Origin: Carnegiea gigantea
Lineage: Eukaryota > Streptophyta > Magnoliopsida > Caryophyllales > Cactaceae
DNA: 64,000 nucleotides
Reading direction: 5' to 3'
Assembly (NCBI GenBank): GCA_029747015.1
Contig: JAKOGI010001345.1
Coordinates: forward strand, 152,001-216,000
Both the position numbers and the translations under genes were made by a program. Positions 24,288 through 36,500 of the stretch are shown here, in pieces. Each line of letters begins with the position of its first letter. The first letter of the stretch is position 1. The notes beneath the pieces were generated by a model, which had not been told where the DNA came from, made no database searches, and saw only the letters and a list, made by a program, of their open reading frames with translations.

Positions 24288-25641
24288 TGTTGTGTTAAAA
24301 ATACCTCAAGTGCCCGATGCCAATGTAGTTAGCAATGGCATGTACGGGTCGTATCCACAGGAAACCTGCTTTTAACTTCCAAAACTAATTAATCTACTCA
24401 ATCTAGAAGAATCAAATTTGAAGATTCAACTATCGACTAAGAATGAGATTAAGAAATCAGAGGATTAAAGCACTCAGGTTGGAATTAGCAGCATAACTGC
24501 GCTAGTGAATTAATTACTAACGCTATCAAACTCACCCAAGCTTGCAGTATAAATGGAAAGATAGTCAATTTAGCCTATTTCCTGCCTCTTTTAAGAGTCG
24601 AAGACTAATCCTAAAACTATAATCATCTATTTTCATGGGACTAAAAAGCGAAGGATTACACGATCTACAATCTTGAATCCCAATTAGAACTTTAATTATT
24701 CTCATATCAAAATCCTAACCGTCTACTAAATCACACTAGGTAAATGTTTCATCTTTCAACGTTCTCTTAAACCCTGATAAAAATAGATGAATGCTCTTTC
24801 AAGCAATCCATCGAACACGTGGTGAGTGAAGCAGAATTTAAAAACACAAAGATAGGGCAAGTAAGGCTTGGAACTAAATCAAGATTCAACTAGACATAAT
24901 TGGCATTAATTCGAACCCAAGTTGGGAAATTTAGCCACTAATCATTTCAACAACAACCACAACAAATCCTAGAATCATAAGCATGATTCACACAAACCCT
25001 AGAATAGAAATAACAAAAGAAGAGAGAATTGAGAAACAAATTTGGAATAATGATCATCAAACAATCTTTAATGATAAAGAGCTTGGTGCAAAAGAGTCTC
25101 AAAAATCTCCTAAATAAACCCTAAAATTGCCTCTTAAGAAGTGTTCCATGATAAACGCAAGATAACCCCTAAATAAGTCCGAAAACCGTCTTAATATCGT
25201 GAAAAGTGGGAAGTCGCATGGTCGTGCGTCAACGCATAGGTAGCCGTGCATTGCCAAGCATGGCCTTGCACTACAGCACATCTACCCATGCGCAGCTTAG
25301 GGAAATCGGGTCTTCATTGCGGGATTTTTGCACGGTTGTGCCACAGTACATGGCTAACTGTACACTCTCTTAGGCCCTTCAGTCTTGCTTTTTTGACCCT
25401 CAGAACTTCATTGAACCTCTTTTCCTCCTTAAAACTCATCCCTACGGCCTTTCTTTCTATCAGAACTAGTGATTTCCTTATTTTGTCAGCAAAAACTCCT
25501 GAAAATAAGAAAAACCACTTATAAAGCATAATATGGACTGAAAGAGATAAATTTGATTCTTTCTCATCAAGATCCGACATAAAACTAGTGAGAAAAAGAA
25601 TCAAATAGGGGATAAAATGAGGTTAAAATAGAAGTTTATCA
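24288..25641 (-). mobile_element. LTR-Y, a Gypsy LTR of about 1.35 kb
   Basis: On the minus strand it starts TGATAAACTTC directly after a polypurine tract (TATGAGGGAGT, 25652-25642). It ends GGCACTTGAGG then TTTTTAACACAACA, the common Athila/Tat LTR end. It contains a GC-richer patch (25200-25380) with degenerate tgcatggc-type repeats. It is the 3' LTR of a fragment whose 3' non-coding region is at 25642-26680. It abuts gag of the other element directly. Confidence 0.65.
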
Positions 25642-26680
25642 ACTCCCTCATAGTTATTTATTACTTGTCTTCAAGCAAGAATAACTGTTGAATGCACAAT
25701 AAGAGAGATGAACCTCTAATCACACCCTTCTCAGGCAAGGGAATAACTAACCAACTAGACAAAATCATGCATCAAAGGTGGCCAAGTCAAAGTGTCAAAA
25801 ATATTTTTAATAAAACACATATAAATCATTATATCTGAATACAACACACCAAATACTCCATATTAAAATCATGCAGTAAGACAGAGATCCCTTAATCAGT
25901 GGTGAGTAACTATGACTAGTAAAACCTCACTTTGTAATAAAGTATAACACTCCTCTCAATGTGTTTAGATATTATACAAGGGTACACTCAATGCCCAAAC
26001 CAATCATGCAAACTACCATAAGCTTGGAAAGGTTCTCTATTCTCCACCATTTATGAGAAATGCAAGAATGTCAATCATGAGGACTTGCAAAAAGGGTGTA
26101 ATGGTGCTAAGGTTATGGGTAATAAGGGAATCGATAGAGAAGAAGTGGAGCTACTAGTCAAGATACTAGGGAGCAAGAACACTTTCACAACAATAAGCCC
26201 CAAGATACCTACTTCACACCTCAATTGAAAAATGGGCACGAACCCCTCAAAAGACCAAAAGGAAGGAATTGAACATACTTATTGAATTAATCCCGTGCCA
26301 AACACTTTATTCACTTCTTCTTCTTCTTTTTCTTTTCTTTTCTTTTTTTTTCTTTTCTTTTCTTCTGTTTTTTGTCTTTTTTTCTTCTTTCTTTTTTTTT
26401 GAATGAATAGGAAATGAACCATCATACATGTGAATGACTTTGGGAATACAAAATCTCAACCCACAATCCTTCAAGTCTCAAACCACCATTGAAAATGCCC
26501 CAAAGATGAATCAATCCTCAAAATATGCTCAACTTAGTGTAAAAGTATTGCTCCACTAGAATTTTACAAAGATATGAAAATTAAGCATAAGCCAAGGGTA
26601 CAGTGAATGAGGTGCAACAACAAAAACAAGGAAAGGCACAAAGGGCTAGCAAAATGGATAAAACACATTAATGGGAGCTA
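25642..26680 (-). mobile_element. 3' non-coding region of Gypsy element Y
   Basis: The minus strand ends in ATTCTTGCTTGAAGACAAG and the polypurine tract before LTR-Y, as in the Tat 3' region. No coding domain of this element is present. Its upstream part is replaced by LTR-X at 26681. Confidence 0.55.
26319..26400. repeat. Polypyrimidine tract
   Basis: About 80 bases of almost pure C and T (cttcttcttctttttctttt and similar), inside the 3' spacer of element Y. Confidence 0.9.
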
Positions 26681-26859
26681 TGAAACCAGGGCCATGCGAA
26701 GAAAGTAGGCACTGGGCCAGGCTTGGTCTTCCCTTCTGTTTTCTACTTTTTCCTTGAAAATTATACAAAATATGCATTATTTACCCATACAAATGTATTA
26801 CAATGACTAAAAAGTAAGTAAAGTTGAGGGTAAGATTACACATAAAATGTGAATAATCA
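26681..26859 (-). mobile_element. LTR-X, right copy (partial)
   Basis: The minus strand begins TGATTATTCACATTTTATG and matches the left LTR-X (17843-17669) through ccaagcctggcccagtgcct. Homology stops near 26681, where element Y begins. On the other side it cuts the reverse transcriptase of a plus-strand Gypsy copy at 26860. Confidence 0.6.
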
Positions 26860-28936
26860 ACTGTTGTAAAGATATAGGGAGAAAAATCTGGCTTTAAATT
26901 GACAAAAATGTCACTTTATAGTAAAAAGGGGATAGTTTTAGGTCATGCTATTCCTAATTATGGAATTGAAGTGGATAAGGTAAGAATGATTTGTTGTTAA
27001 TCTTTCTCCTCTCACTTTTGCAAAAGAAGTGATGTCTTTTCTTGGACATGCTGATTTCTATCATCATTTCATTGAGGACTTTAGTGAGATAGCTAAGCGT
27101 TTTACCAACCTTTTAGCTAAGGATGTTTGCTATTTCACTTCTCTGAGGAGTGTCATGTGGCATGTACTACGCTGAAAGAAGCCTGGACCTCTGCTCCCAT
27201 TCTTCATCCTCCCACTTGGGGAAAGCCCTTTGAGTTAATGTTGGATGCATTTGATTATGCTGTTGGGGTTGTTTTAGGATAATGTGTTGAAAAGAAGATT
27301 CATGTCATTAATTATGCTAGTCATACTTTGAATAATGCCCAACTGAATTACACTTTCATTGAGAAAGAATCTTTGGCTATAATCTTTGGTTTTGAAAAGT
27401 TTAGAGCTTATTTTATTGGGTCTTATGTGATTTTTTATACTGACTACTTTGCTCTTAAGCACCTTCTGTCTAAGAAGGATGGTAAGCCTCAACTTATGAG
27501 ATGAATCTAGCTTTTGCAAGAATTTGATGGTGAGATTTGAGACAAGAAAGCTTCTGAGAACCTAGTTGCTGACAATTTGTCTAGGATTATATATGGTAGA
27601 GAGCTTGAGTCCCATATTTCTAAATGCTTCCCTAATGTGTAATTATTTACACTCCACCCTGATCCTTGGTATGCTGACATTGTGAGATCGATTCTTCAAC
27701 CTTGTGAAATTCTTTGTTTGGAATGACCCTTACTTGTTTAAGTGTTGTTCTAACCAAGTCTTTAGAGAGAGTATTCTCACCCACAAGGTTAAGAGTTTTC
27801 TTTCATTCTGTATGACCAAGCATGTAAGAGGCATTTCAGTGGGAGAAAGACAGCATCCAAGGTTCATCAATGTGGTTTCTAGGGCCTACCTTGTTTAGAA
27901 ATGTTTATGAATATTGTAAGAGTTATCCTAGATGCTAACAATTGGGTAGGATTAGCAGGAGAGATATGATGCCACTTAATCCCATCATTGTACTTGAGAT
28001 TTTTTATGTATGGGATAGATTCCATGGGAGCATTTTAATCTTCTTTAGGAAATGAGTATATTTTGTTAGCTATGGACTATATTTCTAAGTGGATATTGGA
28101 CATCTCTACTAGGACCAATGATGCTAAAGTGGTTATGAAGTTCCTTATGGAGAATATTTTACTATATTTCGCATGTCATGCGCTATTATTAGTGATCAGG
28201 GTACCAACTTTACTAATAGATCTTTTGATGCCTTGCTAAGAAGGTACTCTATATTCCATAGAATTGCTACCCCATATCACCCACAGACCAACGGCCAGGT
28301 AGAAGTGTCTAACTAGTAGCTTAAGCAGATTCTGGAAAAGATTATGAGCAGGAATAGAAAAGACTCGACTGACAAGCTCATAGACGCCTTATGGGCTTAT
28401 AGGACAGCTTTTAAAACTCCCTTATCTATCACCTTATAGGGTTGTCTATGGTAAGCCTTGTCATTTTGCTATTGAGATTGAGCATATATATTGGTCCGCT
28501 ATCAAGATACTTAACTATGACTTCAATAAGGCTGGTGAGGAGAGAAAACTACAACTGAGTAAGCTAAAAAAGATTAGGGATAAAGTGCATAAGACTACTA
28601 GATCTTACAAGGAGAGGAATAAGTTATTTCATGATAGATATATTCTTAGGAAAGAGTTTGCCCTAGGAATGAAAGTGCTCTTATATGATTCTAAGCTCTA
28701 AATTTTTCTAGGGAAATTAAGGTCTCGATAAATGGGTCCCAATGTTGTTTCTCATGTTTCTTTCCTATCGTCCAGTGGAGATACAGGATCTTGAGAGTGG
28801 GGCCAAGTTTAAGGTGAATAACCAAAGATTGAAGCAATTTTTGAAGCTACTAAGCATAGAAGATGTAGAGTGTTTGATACTCCACGAGCCAATTTCCGGT
28901 GAACAATATGCTACCAAGTTAGTTCGGGTGTATTAA
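26860..28936 (+). pseudogene. Gypsy pol (RT end, RNase H, integrase), plus strand
   Basis: Plus-strand blocks: GIVLGHAIPNYGIEVDKVR (about 26930), then RNase H with FELMLDAFDYAVGVVLG, INYASHTLNNAQLNYTFIEK, KKDGKPQL and LVADNLSRI (27230-27590). Integrase follows with CAIISDQGTNFTNRSFDALL, ATPYHPQTNGQVEVSN and LIDALWAYRTAFKTPL (28170-28420). A last frame, 28742-28936 (VEIQDLESGAKFKVNNQRLK), is the usual C-terminal extension. Multiple stops and shifts are present. The 5' part is cut off by LTR-X. Confidence 0.88.
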
Positions 28937-28978
28937 GTACCGGACCTGGTTTGATTGACATTTCTTTCCATTTTTCTC

Positions 28979-29034
<56 letters not shown>

Positions 29035-30236
29035 TTTTTGTATATTTGGGTGTTTTTTTAGTTTCCTTCTCTTTTGTTTGTGTGCTTGTATATTTGAGTT
29101 TTAAAGTCTTGTTCTTTTTTACTGTTTTGAGTTATGTTTTTCTTTCTGTATATTTTTGTTGTTCTTTTTTGTTGTTTTTATGTTCCCTTTTACTTCCAAT
29201 CAGTATATTGTGTGATTTAGGTGTGGGGTGGCAAACTGTGGTTTGTCAAAAGTTTTGACAAAAAATTTTGGGAAAAAAAGATTCTTGTTTTCTTGTGGGA
29301 TATATGGGCTATTGATTGACTATGTTCTCTTATACCTTAGTCATTAGGCTACATACAGATGGTAGAACTTAGTCCAAAGTGTGATATTTATGTAGAGTTC
29401 TAACCCTTAACATTTTCGGTAGCAAGCTGTCATGACTTTGGTAGATGGAACCGTGAGATTTTGTACCTTGAAGACTAATTCATCAATTTTAGTCTCATAT
29501 TTTCTTTTATGTGTGTTTTTTTCTATAATTACATCTCTAGAACTTGCTTTGATTCTGCTCAAAATCACATTTCTTAGGGTGCATTATGGTAATATTATAG
29601 AGGCATTCTCTATCTTAGAAGCTAAAATAACCAAATTGCCACTCTGATTAGAATATTTTACGCTTTTGCCAACCCTTTGAGCCTTAAACGTTTTCATTTG
29701 AAGTGTACCATTATGTTTGGCATTGGCCTAAACACATTTCCTATACTTAAGTCAAGTTTAGTGGAGCAATACTTCAACATTTATTGGATAGCTTTTGGGC
29801 TATGATGTACTTTGGTGGTTATTTTTGATCCTTTGGTGTGGTGTGGGGATGTATTGTTGTGATCATTTGAAAATTGAGTTGCGCAATTTGCTTATATGTG
29901 ATCTATTGCACATTGTGTTTGTATGTGATCGATTGCAAGGGTTGCTTGAGTAAGATACTTGATTGGAATGTATATATTCTTCCTCGATGTTGTATATATA
30001 CTTTGAAAAACTCAAAAAATTTCTAATTTTCTATTTTCTTTTTTTTCTTAGATTTTACGGATATATCTTCTACAAACTCTCACGAAACCTTATTTATCCC
30101 TTAGAGGTTTAAAGGACTTGTTACACATGCTAAGTACAACCATGATTCCTATGTAAGTGAGTTAATTTGTTTTCTTTATCTAGGATTTTTAGTTATATTT
30201 TACTCGTGGATTAGCAAAATTTAGGTGTGAGGGTAT
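28937..30236 (+). mobile_element. 3' non-coding region and polypurine tract of the plus-strand Gypsy
   Basis: A T-rich spacer with a (TTA)n microsatellite ends in ttaggtgtgagggtat (30221-30236), a degraded gtgtgggggt-type polypurine tract. Short frames at 29046-29258 and 29432-29647 are T-rich chance frames. Confidence 0.55.
28979..29034. repeat. (TTA)n microsatellite
   Basis: About 18 perfect ATT/TTA units, then a T run. Confidence 0.97.
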
Positions 30237-31700
30237 TGTTCAACATGAAATTATGTCATTTTAATCCATTTTATTATCTAATATGTGCTCAAAATAAAAA
30301 ATTAAATTAGGATTTTTATATGTTTTTGTTTATTTTGTACAAATTTAGAAAATTTGATGAATGAATAAATTGAAGAAAAAAAAGGAGAAAATTGAACCAA
30401 AAGGAATTGGTTATTTTCTCCGAAAGGAATTGGTTCCAGTGTGAGGCAAGGGGAAAAAAAGAAGAGGAAAGCAGGGCAAGAGCCTCAAGCAGCACAAGCA
30501 GGCAGCCCAAGCACGCAGCCCGCGACTCAAGCCCAGCTCTCCCTCACCTCGCCTGGTCCTACTTGACCCGCATGTGACATGGGCTCTCTTTTCTTCCCTC
30601 CTCCACGGGCCTGTTCTTCTAAGCCGAACTTCGAGCGTCATTTGCTCCTCTCTCTCTCACCCAGACTCGCCTTCCCTAGTCTCCACACGCGGCCCAAGGC
30701 CCAACCGAGACCTACCCTCCCCTTTCATTTTTACACACACGTATGGCACGTGACACGTACTTCCCTTCCCCCTTTATTTTATTCTCTCATGTTCTCCTTT
30801 CCAGCCACGACATATTTGCCCCGCCCCCAGTCGCTTCTTCGTTTCTTCTTCCTCATATCGCCAATCCGCCATAACCCACACCTCCATTCGTCTGCTTTTT
30901 CTCTCTCCTCTGTCAATTACCTTCATCAATTCTCCCATTATCGCCTCCAGCCGCCACCCTCCATTTGGATCATCATCACCATCAAAATTAAGCGGTTACA
31001 AGGGGTTGGCTTCAATTCGAAATTAACTGAAGGAATCAAGATTCAAGAGTTAAGGGCTGCATTTTTGGGGCTATAAGAAAGAAGAGTAGAACCAAGCAGA
31101 GAGCAGAAGGAGAGTTGTAGTTTCCAGCTTTAATTTTTTTTTCAATTTTGTTGGTTTGTTTTCCTTTTATTTTAATTCTAGAACTAGGCTTTGGTTTCCC
31201 AACTTAATGTTATCAAATTTTAGGATTGGAGACTTGATGTGGAATCTAACGAAATTGAGCGCTATTGAAGTTCGAATTTTTGATTCATTTTCCGGCAGCC
31301 CCTATCTTCTTCTGTTTCAAGCGTGGCCTTTTGATTTGGGCAACTGGGTTCTGAATTCTCTGAGACTTCGTCACCATTGTGACTGCTTGCCGATTCTACT
31401 TGCAGGTTGTCTCATGTGGCTTGATTCGAGGTTGTGAAGCCAGTTCAGTTTCCTTTGTGCCCTCTGTCCCGAGTTGCTAAAATTGCAATTCTGGTCCAAT
31501 TCTTTATTGCCTTAATGCTTTGTTTAGTTTTAAATCTTGAATTTTGGGTTTCTGTGGTTGTGCAGAATTTTGATTGAACAAAAGTAGTGGAAACTTGTTT
31601 CTGATTCGTTCCTCTGTTGCCACCGTATTGTAAAGTTGATGGCTAAAATGGTTTTGAAATGATGTGTATCTAATTTCTTCTTCCAGCTATTAATTTGAAG
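30237..31700 (+). mobile_element. LTR-Z, 3' LTR of the plus-strand Gypsy
   Basis: Begins TGTTCAACATGAAATTATG right after the polypurine tract. It has a C-rich centre (30480-30960) with agcccaagc and ggcccaaggcccaac repeats, common in Athila/Tat LTRs. The C-rich DNA produces a 165-codon frame (30579-31076) with no recognised domain, which I read as non-coding. No upstream partner LTR is in the window, so the right boundary is uncertain. Confidence 0.45.
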
Positions 31701-33000
31701 GTAGTAAAAATAAGTGGATCCAATCTTTAGTTTTCTTCGGTTAAAACTAGTGATTTGTTTAATAAATATTGGCAGAGTTCTAACTCTATTATAATTTTGG
31801 TTAATAATGGCGTAATTTCGTACCCCATCTTAGAGGGCTACACCCTTAAGTGCTACAACCTTTTAAGTGCTACAACGATAAATAGTTCACTTACGAAAAT
31901 CGCAACCAAAAAGTCTCCATTCCCAAGAGACCAAAGTAATGGCGGAGTAAGAAAAAAAAAAAAAAGTCTCATGTCCACCTCTTGCCTCCTCTGCCCTTTT
32001 TCCCCAGCGATGTACTTCCATGACTAGCCTTTCTTGAGTTCCCTCTATCACCCCCATGGTTTTTGTTTGAGTTTCATATCTCATGCCCATGATCTACCTA
32101 TCATTCACAAAATTCAACCTCAGCTTGCCACCGTAGTCTTCGTTTGTCACTGTCAATCTCGTCCTGATACCTTTGCTCCTCTTTCTTCCCGATTTTATTG
32201 AATAGGATGTTCGGATCTAGGTTTTAGGATTTCAATTCTCCAATTTGAACCATGGTTCTAGATCTCAACTTTTTTAATGCATTTTAGGGTTTGGATTAAC
32301 CTTGTTTGGCGGCGAAGCAGACCCCACCAGTGCGTCTTCGGGTGTTGCTGGCAAGAAATGGGCATAACTGGTAGTGCCATTTGAATTTTGGTTGTGGCAA
32401 TGATGGAATTGGTGGTAAGATGGTATGCTTTGTTTGCTATGTGTACTACACGCCGGTGGCTCTCGCCAGAGTATGGAGATGGAGTTGGCAATTGTGGTGA
32501 CGTGGATTTTTTTATTAACGTTTCTCGATTTCTTTTTTCGAGAGAGAGGGGGGGGAGATACCTACTAAGGGCATTTTAGGTATCATGAATTTTAATGTGT
32601 TGAATAGCGTTCATATTTTAAAACTATGAATTTTTATCCATGTCTAATCTAAATTATATTTGATTATATTAATTATATCTTATCTATCGAGCCCTGGATG
32701 GTATTTAACAAGATCCATCATAAAATAGTAGTAACTTACCATTTAATTATTTCTTTATTCAGAACCACACTAACTATTTTACTTAGAAGTTAAATTTTCA
32801 AATTCAGTTTGTGATCAGGTTGAAAAATTATCCAAACTTTTGCCAAATTACCATGTTTTATCGATTAAGTTTGTATTACTTTGTTTTAATTTAGTCGAAG
32901 ATAATATATTGTTCGACATCAATAGCAATTTTCTATCTTTAAATTATAGTACTTCATGGTATCATTACTTGTAAATTGCATCTAGATTTGGTACCGTACT
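31701..33000. other. No gene seen; possible unidentified element
   Basis: This holds a short duplicated phrase (aagtgctacaac, twice at about 31848-31876), a CT-rich patch and several 60- to 90-codon frames without domains. It lies between LTR-Z and the 3' end of the host gene. Confidence 0.35.
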
Positions 33001-33416
33001 ATGCATTAAGAGTCTTCAAAATCTAAGATTAGTACACCCCTCTCTATTACCATTTATAAAGGAAAGCACTAAGAGGCTGTTCAGGAAAAGGTATACGCTC
33101 GAAAGAAATGTCATAAGACAGTAAGTAGGAAAATTAGACGTAACCAGCAGCCATATCCTAACTTCAAGCGAAATGGAATCTACAACTGGAGACACAACAC
33201 CATTCTTGATCGCAAGAGTACATCTTTGTTCTTTACACCATTCACATCCGTGAGACAATGAGGTAAAACTGGGAAATGGCTCAAAATGCATTCCGTGACA
33301 CAACAATGCTCACAGTCCTAGTTCTCGTTTATGATCAAAATTCATTTCATGCCACAGCCATATGCCCAAGATGGCTACAAAATTACCCAAAAGACAAGGC
33401 AAGACAGTCAGAAAGA
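33001..33416 (-). other. Probable 3' untranslated and downstream region of the host gene
   Basis: Follows the TAA stop at 33419-33417. A 96-codon minus-strand frame (33306-33016) has no recognised domain and no AG/GT context. The transcript end cannot be placed from sequence. Confidence 0.45.
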
Positions 33417-33585
33417 TTATAAAAAATTTCCTGGAGGTCTCAACTCCCTGGGCAAGCCATCAAAATTCCCTGAATTCACATCTGATTGGTTAAAAGGCAT
33501 CTTCCGGTCTTTCCAGAGTGCGCTTTCAGCGATGTGCTCCTTACTTGGAGTTAGCATCACAAAATTTGGGTCAGCTCTTTCATAG
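33417..33585 (-). CDS. Host gene, last exon
   Basis: Acceptor TTGCTTGTGCAG. Encodes [38 protein letters not shown] and [17 protein letters not shown], then TAA. Confidence 0.87.
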
Positions 33586-36500
33586 CTGCACAAGCAAAAG
33601 GTATATACAGTAAGGCATCTCAGAATATAAACCCCAGCATTACAGCAGACAACTACCTATGGAATGTAAAAAGGAGCAGAAATTCAGTTGATTGATTCCT
33701 GAAATTAGGCACAGGAAAATGACATGTTATCTTTCAGTGAAGTGGGATTGGAGTGTAATCTTTCTTCAATGAACAGCCAAAATGAGAAACCAATATATAC
33801 CTCGCTTCCCTAAGGTTTTCGACACGAATGCCAAATCCAAAAGAAGTGCTGCCGACTGCATGATCTCTGTTCGCTGCAGAATCAACTATCATATTATGCA
33901 TAGACAAATAGCTGAGTGCAAACATGCTAGAAGCCTAGAATCATATACGACATATGGTGTCCTGAAACATCATATGGTACCAGCAAGAACAATTAAGTCC
34001 TGAGGTTTGGGGAACAAACTTAGGCCCAAGAAAGTGCACTCTGAGAACATTTTAGGACAAATACGTAGTAGCATTGTCATTAGCTGAAAGGATACACCCA
34101 TATTCAGATACCAGCTCCACAATCACGCCAAAATGACATACAACACCTCTGCACCATAGAACTGTTAAGTCACATTGAGATGTTGAGTACTTGCACTCAG
34201 GTTAAATAGATTTTGCCTTTGTGTAACTAATGGGTCACTGAAAGGGTTGTTAGACTTTGGTTAAGATAATTAAAACATGTCCAGAGGATAAGGTTGCAGA
34301 GATGAGGATCAAAAAGGGAATGATTAGAGACAAAGCAGGAGTAGTACCCACAAAGGAGAAGATGAGAGAGAGTATACTTAGATGGATTGGTCATATCAAG
34401 AGGAGCATGGATGCATCAATGAGGAGATGTGAGATGATTGTTCATCCGGAGTGTAGAAGGGTCAAGGTATACATAAGAAAAGTTGAAACGAAGTGATTAA
34501 CTTCAAGATTTTAGAATTAACGAAGGACATGGCTCAAGATAAGAGGTTATGGAGGTTTAGGATTAAGGTTTTAGATTTTAGTTAGAAGGGCCCTTCCATG
34601 GATCCTGAGGGAACACAACCGGCTGGTGCTATGGTTCCTACAGTTCATGCATGGTGGTTAGTATATATATGGGTTTCCGGCGCTTGATTTTGCTAGTGTT
34701 TGGTTCTAGGTCGTAGTTATCACTTTGACTTATTGTTATTTGTGGTTCGGCACGGTACTCTTTTATGTATTTACTATTACATCTTGCAAGCTTTGCTCTT
34801 GTTGTACAGTTTTTTTGTTTCGCATCAAAAGTTTTTAACTCCAAATGTTTTCTCAAATCTTTTGTAGATCTATTGGATCAGCCTCTTTATAGGTAGAGAT
34901 ACTTACAAAGGTAATACTACTTACATTTGGATCTCCCCAAACTTCGAGCAAGCGTGACCCACACTGGACGTAGTAGTAGTTATATTTTACCTCTAATTAA
35001 GTGCCATAATCATAACAGCGACCAAGAAGACTTGACCTATAGATAAACATAACTAAGATAAAACAAATTACAAGTCCCAGGATCAAAAAACAAAACCCGG
35101 TGTAGGTGTGACAAAGAAAGGGGGGTAGGTGGGCTACATGCTTGATGTATTCACACACCACTCAACTCACACTCAAAAGAACAAAGTTTAGCTAAAATTG
35201 CAAACTGAATTTTAGCTTGAATTTAGAGTGAATCCGAATGCAATGTAAGGATAAAATGAATCTAAACCTATTCTTGGATGCAGAAATCACTACCAAGAAC
35301 AAGCTTAAGGTCCTCAACTTTGATTAGGATACAAAAACACCACCTAATCAAGAGTTAAGACTCACTTGATCACCACCTAACTCGGCCTAAGCTAGGATAA
35401 GCAAGTAAAGTGTTTTAAGAAACTCAAATGAGCAAAGCTCAACTTTCTTTTACTCCAGGTTCAAATCTGATTTTACAAAGAGAGCTACTTGCCTACTTAT
35501 ACACGTCCTTGGCTGTCTAGGAAAGGGCTTAGAGGTTTCTTCATACTTAGGAAACCTCTAACTATGCTTAAAATAAGCTACATTTTGTTTAAGTACAAAG
35601 CATGTTTAACTAAGCTAATTACAAGCAATGAGTCTAGCTAAGCAAACGACTAAGAACTAAACTCATCCCTAAGCTCCTCAATTAGCCTTAAGAAGGTTGT
35701 TTGCACATGGAGGAAAGAGAAAAAGGCTGTTTGGAACATGCACTTTATGACTAGCCAATCCGGATGCACTTGCCTTTCTTCTTCCCTCTTCAATTGGTTG
35801 TGCTCTTCACAAGGCTAAAAGGACGTCATGATTGTGTTCCAACTCCCTTTAATCACCATCCTTGCGGCAAAGGGACCAAGCATGCCATTGAAAGACTAGT
35901 AACCACCAAATGCACCAATCGGGTGCAACCTGGCAGTTTTAGCAGTTTGGAGATTGTTTTTGGATACCACATATCTCATGCAAAAAGTGACCATGATTTG
36001 GATTTCTTTCCATGGGGGAAACCTTAAAATGTCTACTAATCCCCCATAATGAGAAATCAAAGTTAAACTAGGTTTTAAATACATAAAACACCTAATTAAT
36101 CAAACTAGGCAGATTGGGGTGCAATCTGGCACGGTTTACAATGACCTTGTTTCTCCTATTTTTACATGACTTAACCCAAATCTTTTTACATGCTTAGAAA
36201 AACTAAGACCTTAGGGAACCAAAATATGCAAAAATATCAGACTTAAACCTTAAAGAGACTTACGTAACTAAGCACACAAAACCGGATTTATACTGGAACA
36301 GTCAGTTACTTTCCAGTGCAACATCTCTGACTTTAATCTGTCAACATACATGCGCAAATTGGATCATTCAAATCCCTTGGAAAGCTCAAGATGTCTATTT
36401 TCAGGCAAGTCCTCTTGGAGGATCCGAATCCAAGTAGTTTGAGAGATATAGGTCAAAAGGTGCAGGTGGTTTAGACTGGATCAATTTCTGTAGCATTTTG

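Noticed and set aside
30579..31076. 165-codon plus-strand frame, Pro/Ser/Leu-rich
   Set aside because: Lies in the C-rich centre of LTR-Z after a polypurine tract, with no domain and no splice or promoter evidence.
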